DNA of 10,099 bases from 20CM-4-69-16 sp035637455. GTDB taxonomy: Bacteria; Gemmatimonadota; Gemmatimonadetes; Gemmatimonadales; GWC2-71-9. The position numbers were made by a program, and so were the translations under genes. The DNA lies in assembly GCA_035637455.1 (NCBI GenBank), contig DASPXE010000172.1, positions 1 through 10,099 on the forward strand, given 5' to 3'. The notes under the pieces are model-generated. The model worked only from the letters and a program-made list of their open reading frames with translations. It was not told where the DNA came from and ran no database searches. Shown in pieces: positions 4,995 to 10,099 of the stretch (position 1 is the stretch's first letter; each line of letters starts with the position of its first letter).

Positions 4995-7693
4995 ACCGTC
5001 GCCTTGGTGCGGTTGACGACACCCTGCTCCTCGAGCGCGGCCTGGGCCGCGGCGAGCCGGGCGATGGGGATGCGGAACGGCGAGCACGACACGTAGTTCA
5101 TGCCGGCGTGGTGGCAGAATTTCACCGAGCGCGGCTCGCCGCCGTGCTCGCCGCAGATCCCGATCTTCAGATCGCTGCGCGTGCCTCGACCCAGCCGCAC
5201 CGCGATCTCGATGAGCTTGCCCACCCCCTCCTGGTCGAGCACCTGGAAGGGGTCGTCGTGCAGGATGCCGCGCTCCACGTAGAAGGGCAGGAACCGACCG
5301 GCGTCGTCGCGCGACAAGCCAAAGGTGGTCTGGGTCAAGTCGTTGGTGCCGAACGAGAAGAAGTCCGCCTCCTTGGCGATCTCGTCGGCCGTGAGGGCGG
5401 CGCGCGGCAGCTCGATCATCGTGCCCACGAGGTACGGCACGCCGCGCTCCTCGGCGAGGAACACCTCCTGCGCCACGCGCCGCACGATCTCCGCCTGCCG
5501 CTTGAGCTCCTCCACGTGCGCCACCAGCGGGATCATGACCTCGGCCACGACCTTCTTGCCGCCCGCTACGACGCGGCAGGCGGCCTCGAAGATGGCGCGC
5601 GCCTGCATCTCCGTGACCTCGGGGTACGTGATCCCGAGCCGGCAGCCGCGGTGCCCCAGCATCGGGTTCGCCTCCACCAGCGAGTCGACCAGCCGCTGCA
5701 GCTGCGCTACAGGGAGGCCCATCGCCTTGGCCAGCGCCGCCACCTCCTCCCGCGTGTGCGGCAGGAACTCGTGCAGCGGCGGGTCGAGCAGCCGGATCGT
5801 GACCGGATAGCCTGCCATCGCCTCGAAGATCCCCTCGAAATCGGCGCGCTGCATGGGGAGCAGCTTCGCGAGCGCGCGCCGCCGCCCCGTTTCATCCGGG
5901 GCAACGATCATCTCCCGCATCGCCGTGATCCGGTCGCCCTCGAAAAACATGTGTTCGGTGCGACACAGCCCGATCCCCTCGGCGCCGAACTCGCGCGCTC
6001 GCACCGCGTCATGCGGCGTGTCCGCGTTGGCCCGCACTCGCAGGCGGCGGCGTTCGTCCGCCCAGCTCATCAGCTTCGCGTAGTGCGCGCCGATCTTGGG
6101 CTCGACCAGCTTCGCAGCGCCCAGAATCACCCGGCCGGTCGTCCCGTCGACCGTGATGAGCTGCCCCTTTTTCACCACGCGGCCGTTCGCCCGGAACCGG
6201 CCGGCGTGGGGATCGACCTCGATGTCCGTCGCGCCGACGACGCACGTCTTGCCCATGCCGCGGGCCACCACCGCCGCGTGGCTCGTCATCCCGCCGCGCG
6301 CCGTGAGCACCGCCTGCGCCGCCACGATGCCGTGGAAGTCCTCCGGTGACGTCTCGGGCCGGATCAGGATGACTTTGCGGCCCTGTTTCGCCAAGGCTTC
6401 GGCCTCGTCGGCGTCGAACACCGCATCGCCGATCGCCGCGCCGGGCGACGCCGGCAGGCCCTTCGCCACCACGGTCACGGCCGCGTCTGGGTCCACCATC
6501 GGGTGGAACAGCTGGTCCAAGTCCTGGGGCGGGACCCGCTGCACCGCCTCATCCGGCGTGATCAGACGCTCGTCCACCAACTCGACGGCGATCCGCACGG
6601 CGGCGAGCCCGGTCCGCTGCGCGCGCCGGGTCTGCAGCATGTACAGCTTGCCGCGCTCGAAGGTGAACTCGATGTCCTGCACGTCTCTGAAGTGCCGCTC
6701 GAGCTTGGCCGCGATGCGCTCCAGCTCGCCGTACACCTTCGCGAGCGCGCCGCGCTTCATCTTGGCGATCGGCTCGGGCGTCCGGGCGCCCGACACGACG
6801 TCCTCGCCCTGCGCGTTCAGGAGGAAGTCTCCGTTCAACACACTCTCACCGGTGCGGCAGTCACGCGTGAAGGCGACGCCGGTCCCCGAGTCGTCGCCCA
6901 TGTTGCCGTATACCATGGCGACGACGTTGACGGCCGTCCCCAGGTCGTCCGGGATGCCGTGGACCTTGCGATAGTCCGCGGCACGGCGCGTGTTCCAGCT
7001 CTTGAAGACCGCTTCGATCGCGCCCCACAGCTGGGCGGCCGGGTCCTCGGGGAACGGCGCGCCTCGCTTCGCCTGGATGATCGACTTGAACTCCTGCGCC
7101 AGCGCCTTCAAGTCGTCGGCGGGAAGGTCGATGTCGCGCGTCGCCTTGCGGCGCTGCTTGAACTCCGCCAGCACCTCCTCGAACGGCTGCTTGCCGAGAT
7201 CGAAGACGACGTCGCCGTACATCTGCACGAAGCGGCGGTACGAGTCGTAGGCGAAGCGGGGGTTCTTCGATCCGGCGATCAGCCCTTGCACCGTGTCGTC
7301 GTTGAGACCGAGGTTCAGGATCGTCTCCATCATCCCGGGCATCGAGACGGCCGCGCCCGAGCGCACCGAGACGAGCAGTGGATTGGCGGGGTCGCCGAAT
7401 CGCTTCTTGGTGGCTTGCTCGAGCTGCTTCAGGTGGCGGCTGACTTCTTCATGCAGCTGGGGAGGGAAGGTGCCTTGCTCGAGGTAGGTGAGGCACAGCT
7501 TGGCGGAGATGGTGAACCCGGGCGGGACCGGGAGGCCCAGGTTGGCCATCTCGGCCAGACCCGCCCCCTTGCCGCCCAGGATGTCCCGCATCGCCGCCGA
7601 GCCGTCGGCCCGGCCCAAGCCGAAGGAATAGACCCAGCGCTCGAGCGACGGCACGGGGGCATCAGACCGGGATCGTGAGGAGCGGCGCGGCAT
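4991..7693 (-). CDS. ppdK: Pyruvate, phosphate dikinase
   Basis: PPDK catalyses ATP + Pi + pyruvate <-> AMP + PPi + PEP in the cytosol, serving glycolysis or gluconeogenesis. The 900 residues cover the full family length (clostridial enzyme about 874). The N-terminal ATP-grasp part has WVYSFG (20-25), GGKGAGLAEM (40-49), VSVRSGAAVSMPGMMETILN (108-127) and the GDDSGTG loop (266-272). The central swivelling domain has GGMTSHAAVVARGMGK with the phospho-carrier His472. The C-terminal TIM barrel has GLCRTEHMFF (575-584), SFGTNDLTQ (780-788) and CGEHGG with active-site Cys847. The ATG at 7693 has AGGGG six bases upstream and overlaps the end of purF by 32 bp. GTG at 7654 would start just after purF and fit the usual N-terminus better, but lacks a ribosome site. 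It is third in the purL-purF-ppdK cluster and probably translationally coupled to purF. The stop shares CTAG with the YIP1 gene. Confidence 0.97.
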   Translation of the reverse strand: MPRRSSRSRSDAPVPSLERWVYSFGLGRADGSAAMRDILGGKGAGLAEMANLGLPVPPGFTISAKLCLTYLEQGTFPPQLHEEVSRHLKQLEQATKKRFGDPANPLLVSVRSGAAVSMPGMMETILNLGLNDDTVQGLIAGSKNPRFAYDSYRRFVQMYGDVVFDLGKQPFEEVLAEFKQRRKATRDIDLPADDLKALAQEFKSIIQAKRGAPFPEDPAAQLWGAIEAVFKSWNTRRAADYRKVHGIPDDLGTAVNVVAMVYGNMGDDSGTGVAFTRDCRTGESVLNGDFLLNAQGEDVVSGARTPEPIAKMKRGALAKVYGELERIAAKLERHFRDVQDIEFTFERGKLYMLQTRRAQRTGLAAVRIAVELVDERLITPDEAVQRVPPQDLDQLFHPMVDPDAAVTVVAKGLPASPGAAIGDAVFDADEAEALAKQGRKVILIRPETSPEDFHGIVAAQAVLTARGGMTSHAAVVARGMGKTCVVGATDIEVDPHAGRFRANGRVVKKGQLITVDGTTGRVILGAAKLVEPKIGAHYAKLMSWADERRRLRVRANADTPHDAVRAREFGAEGIGLCRTEHMFFEGDRITAMREMIVAPDETGRRRALAKLLPMQRADFEGIFEAMAGYPVTIRLLDPPLHEFLPHTREEVAALAKAMGLPVAQLQRLVDSLVEANPMLGHRGCRLGITYPEVTEMQARAIFEAACRVVAGGKKVVAEVMIPLVAHVEELKRQAEIVRRVAQEVFLAEERGVPYLVGTMIELPRAALTADEIAKEADFFSFGTNDLTQTTFGLSRDDAGRFLPFYVERGILHDDPFQVLDQEGVGKLIEIAVRLGRGTRSDLKIGICGEHGGEPRSVKFCHHAGMNYVSCSPFRIPIARLAAAQAALEEQGVVNRTKATV

Positions 7694-9068
7694 TCCGCGC
7701 CCCTACGAGGTCGTCCTCGGGGATCACCGTCGGGTAGTCGCCCGAGAAACAGGCGTGACAGAACTCGCCGGGATCGCCCGCTCCGGCCGCGGCGCGCAGC
7801 ATCCCGTCCAGCGAGAGGTAACCCAGCGTATCCACGCACAAATGTTCGCGGATCTGCTCGACGTCGTGGCTCGATGCGATCAGCTCGCCTTTCGTCGGCG
7901 TGTCGATGCCGTAGTAGCAGGGACCAGTGATCGGGGGCGAGGCGACGCGGAAATGCACCTCCGCCGCACCCGCGTGCCTGATCAGCTGGACCAGGGCCTT
8001 GCTCGTGGTGCCGCGCACGATCGAGTCGTCCACGACCACCACCTTCTTCCCCTCCAGAACCTCCCGCACCGGATTGAACTTGATCTTCACCTTGGCCATC
8101 CGCCCCGCCTGGGCCGGGTGAATGAACGTGCGGCCGACATAGTGGTTCCGGATCAGCGCGTGCTCGAGCTTGATCCCCGACTCTTCCGAGTATCCCAGCG
8201 CCATGGCGTTGGACGAATCGGGGACCGAAAACACACAGTCCGCCCCGGGCGCGGGGTGCTCGCGGGCGAGCTCGCGCCCGAGCGCCCGCCGCACCCCGTC
8301 CACCGAGCGACGGAAGATCGTGCTGTCCGGCCGCGAGAAATACACGAGCTCGAACACGCAGCGGCGATGCGGCTTCGCCGCCAGGGTCGGCAGCGGGTCC
8401 AGGTCCTCGCCGTGAATCCGGATGAACGCTCCGGGCTCGAGCTCGCGCACCAGGGTCGCGCCCGTGATGTCGAGCGCGCAGGTCTCCGACGCCACGACCC
8501 ACCCCCGACCCAACCGGCCCACGACGAGCGGCCGGAACCCGCGGGGGTCGACGATTGCGTACAGCGTGCGCCCGATCGTGATCACGAGCGAGTAGGCGCC
8601 CTCGACCCGCTCCAGAGCGTCCAGCAGCTGGTCCTCGGGCTCGCGCGCTTCCGAGCGCGCGATCAGATGGACGAGCACCTCACTGTCCGACGAGCTCTGG
8701 AAGATCGAGCCCTTGGTCACGAGATCCGAGCGGAGCTGCACGGCGTTGGTGAGATTGCCGTTGTGCGCGAGCGCCAGCGGACCTTCGCGATAGCGGGCCA
8801 GCATCGGCTGCGCGTTCGCCAGCACCGACGTGCCGGCGGTCGAGTAGCGCGTGTGCCCGATAGCCACATCTCCGGGGAGCTCGCCCAGTACCTGCTCGTC
8901 GAACACGTCGGAGACGAGGCCCATCCCGCGGTGCGAGCGCGCCGCTCCCTCGCCGTCCACCGCCACGATCCCCGACGACTCCTGGCCGCGGTGCTGCAGG
9001 CTGTAGAGGCCGAGATAGGCGACGCGGGACGCGTCCGCAATGCCGGTGACGCCGATGATGCCGCACAT
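7662..9068 (-). CDS. purF: Amidophosphoribosyltransferase (glutamine PRPP amidotransferase)
   Basis: PurF makes 5-phosphoribosylamine from PRPP and glutamine, the first committed step of de novo purine synthesis. The product is 468 residues. The N-terminal glutaminase domain begins MCGIIG, so removal of Met exposes the Cys2 nucleophile; SLQHRGQESSGI (23-34), GHTRYSTAG (71-79) and AHNGNL (101-106) follow. The C-terminal phosphoribosyltransferase domain has the PRPP loop VVVVDDSIVRGTTS (343-356). Cys237, Cys384 and the CHAC pair Cys437/Cys440 match the four [4Fe-4S] ligands known in B. subtilis PurF, so this is the iron-sulfur type. The frame is open upstream to 9218, but the start at 9068 is fixed by MCGIIG; those upstream codons overlap purL. 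The start lies 7 bp after the purL stop, with GGGAG inside the purL end as ribosome site, so the two genes are probably translationally coupled. The enzyme is probably feedback-inhibited by purine nucleotides, as is known for the family. Confidence 0.97.
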   Translation of the reverse strand: MCGIIGVTGIADASRVAYLGLYSLQHRGQESSGIVAVDGEGAARSHRGMGLVSDVFDEQVLGELPGDVAIGHTRYSTAGTSVLANAQPMLARYREGPLALAHNGNLTNAVQLRSDLVTKGSIFQSSSDSEVLVHLIARSEAREPEDQLLDALERVEGAYSLVITIGRTLYAIVDPRGFRPLVVGRLGRGWVVASETCALDITGATLVRELEPGAFIRIHGEDLDPLPTLAAKPHRRCVFELVYFSRPDSTIFRRSVDGVRRALGRELAREHPAPGADCVFSVPDSSNAMALGYSEESGIKLEHALIRNHYVGRTFIHPAQAGRMAKVKIKFNPVREVLEGKKVVVVDDSIVRGTTSKALVQLIRHAGAAEVHFRVASPPITGPCYYGIDTPTKGELIASSHDVEQIREHLCVDTLGYLSLDGMLRAAAGAGDPGEFCHACFSGDYPTVIPEDDLVGARNAAPLLTIPV

Positions 9069-9075
9069 CTTGCGA

Positions 9076-10099
9076 TCAGTCTCCCATGCGACGAGGAAGG
9101 CCAGAGAAATATACCTCTCGCAACCGCTCCACGGGGTGCTCGACGCGCGCGTCGCGCAGCCGCAGGCACAGGGCGCCACCGCGCTCACCCACCATGCCGG
9201 CGCGGTGCGCGGGCACACCGAGCTCCTGCGCCAGCGCCACGACGGCGGGGGCGCGCTCGGGCGGGCAGGTGACGACAGCGCGGCCGTGGGACTCGCTGAA
9301 CAACAGCTCTACGGCCGCCAGGCGGAAGCCGTAACTGGTGAGATCGACGTCGAGCCCAAACCCGGTTTCCTCGTACGGCCCTCCCATCGCGACCTCGGCG
9401 AGCGCGACGCCGAGCCCGCCCTGCGAGCAATCGTGGGCGGAGCGAAACAGGACGCGCTCCGCGCCGGCGACCAGGAAGTCGACGAGCCGCCGCTCGGCGC
9501 TCAGGTCCACACGGGGCGGCATGCCGCCTACGAATCCGTGCAGCGCCTCCCACACCACCGAGCCGCCGAGCTCGGCCCGCGTTTCCCCCAAGACGAGGAC
9601 GACGTCGCCGGGCGAGCGAGCCTGGCTCGGTACCGCGCGGTCGGCTCGGGCGAGCAAGCCCACCATCCCGATGACCGGCGTGGGATCGACGGCGCCGGTC
9701 GGGCTTTCGTTGTAGAAGGAGACGTTGCCGCCCGTGACCGGCGTGTCCAGCGCGCGGCACGCGTCCGCGATACCCCGGCACGCCTCACGGAACTGGTAGA
9801 AGACGGCGGGTCGCTCGGGGCTGCCGAAGTTCAGACAGTCGGTGACCCCGAGGGGGCGTGCGCCCGTGCAGGCGACGTTGCGGGCGGCCTCGACGACCGC
9901 AGCTTTGCCGCCCTCGTACGGATCCAGCGCGACGTAGCGCGAATTGCCGTCCGTCGTGACCGCCAGGCCGAACTCCGCCTCCCGCACGCGGATCACGCCG
10001 GCGTCACCGCCGGGGGCGATCACGGTGCTCGCCTGAACGGTCGAGTCGTACTGCTCGTACACCCAGCGCTTGGAAGCGATGGCGGGGTGGTCGAGCAGG
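9076..10099 (-). CDS. purL: Phosphoribosylformylglycinamidine synthase subunit PurL (C-terminal part)
   Basis: PurL is the ATP-dependent synthetase subunit converting FGAR to FGAM in purine synthesis, working with PurQ and PurS in most bacteria. The gene runs off the right edge. About 341 C-terminal residues are present of roughly 740 in the family, starting in LLDHPAIASKRWVYEQYD, the conserved stretch between the two AIRS-like halves. A GTG at 10062 could be mistaken for a start, but the frame continues conserved through it. Visible landmarks are GVTDCLNFGSPERP, PVTGGNVSFYNES, the HDCSQGGLGVALAE nucleotide/phosphate-binding region, and FSESHGR near the end. The protein ends RRMGD and the TGA at 9076-9078 is 7 bp before purF. 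The linear stretch is intact with no frameshift. It leads the visible purL-purF-ppdK cluster; the promoter must lie outside the window. Confidence 0.96.
   Translation of the reverse strand, partial: LLDHPAIASKRWVYEQYDSTVQASTVIAPGGDAGVIRVREAEFGLAVTTDGNSRYVALDPYEGGKAAVVEAARNVACTGARPLGVTDCLNFGSPERPAVFYQFREACRGIADACRALDTPVTGGNVSFYNESPTGAVDPTPVIGMVGLLARADRAVPSQARSPGDVVLVLGETRAELGGSVVWEALHGFVGGMPPRVDLSAERRLVDFLVAGAERVLFRSAHDCSQGGLGVALAEVAMGGPYEETGFGLDVDLTSYGFRLAAVELLFSESHGRAVVTCPPERAPAVVALAQELGVPAHRAGMVGERGGALCLRLRDARVEHPVERLREVYFSGLPRRMGD

Noticed and set aside
4301..6349. Long plus-strand open frame (682 codons) over the YIP1 gene and ppdK
   Set aside because: It is out of frame with YIP1 and antisense to ppdK, is extremely rich in Arg/His/Ala, and has no family motifs. 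It is a by-product of GC-biased third positions in real genes.
9069..9218. Upstream extension of purF into purL
   Set aside because: PurF needs Cys right after the initiator Met or a short propeptide. The extension overlaps conserved purL sequence and has no family likeness.
7755..9272. Long plus-strand open frame (505 codons) opposite purF
   Set aside because: It is antisense to a fully conserved purF, with low-complexity Arg/Asp/His composition and no recognisable domain.

Overview
This looks like an ordinary GC-rich bacterial chromosome window with seven protein-coding genes (one cut by the window edge), no RNA genes, no CRISPR array and no transposase. Two things suggest a Gemmatimonadota-like or similar soil or aquatic lineage: the gene mix (a B. 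subtilis-type iron-sulfur PurF, a secreted penicillin-acylase-family hydrolase, a GldB/DUF2268-like metallopeptidase) and two kinds of short interspersed palindrome (the ATCCTGAGCG...GAAGGAT family and the CCCCCTCTCCGCC/GGCGGAGAGGGGG family). This placement is inference from overall character. The window holds no 16S gene or other phylogenetic marker that I could compare.

Layout from left to right. Positions 1-92 hold two palindromic repeats in opposite orientations and no gene. A class I SAM-dependent methyltransferase (91-729, minus) is divergent from an exported putative zinc metallopeptidase (817-1896, plus); a truncated repeat copy lies in the 87-bp gap between them. The metallopeptidase converges, with a 31-bp gap, on a large exported penicillin-acylase-family Ntn hydrolase (1928-4126, minus). 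That gene carries two GC-rich palindromes inside its reading frame and a 116-bp inverted-repeat structure at its 5' end. A divergent spacer of about 190 bp with a full repeat copy follows, then a YIP1-family membrane protein (4320-4994, plus). This gene shares its CTAG stop with the convergent pyruvate phosphate dikinase gene.

Positions 4991-10099 form a tight minus-strand cluster, transcribed purL (partial) -> purF -> ppdK. purL and purF are separated by 7 bp, and ppdK overlaps the purF end by 32 bp if its ATG is used. PurL and PurF are de novo purine enzymes (FGAM synthetase and PRPP amidotransferase). PPDK interconverts PEP, AMP and PPi with pyruvate, ATP and Pi, so the cluster joins purine synthesis with adenylate/PPi/PEP chemistry. 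The leftmost four genes alternate in strand and show no operon logic.

I found no undescribed multi-gene system. The most unusual material is the repeat ecology: members of one hairpin family sit in three of the non-coding spots, and two other palindromes lie in frame inside the acylase gene, one of them at the expected alpha/beta-chain spacer.
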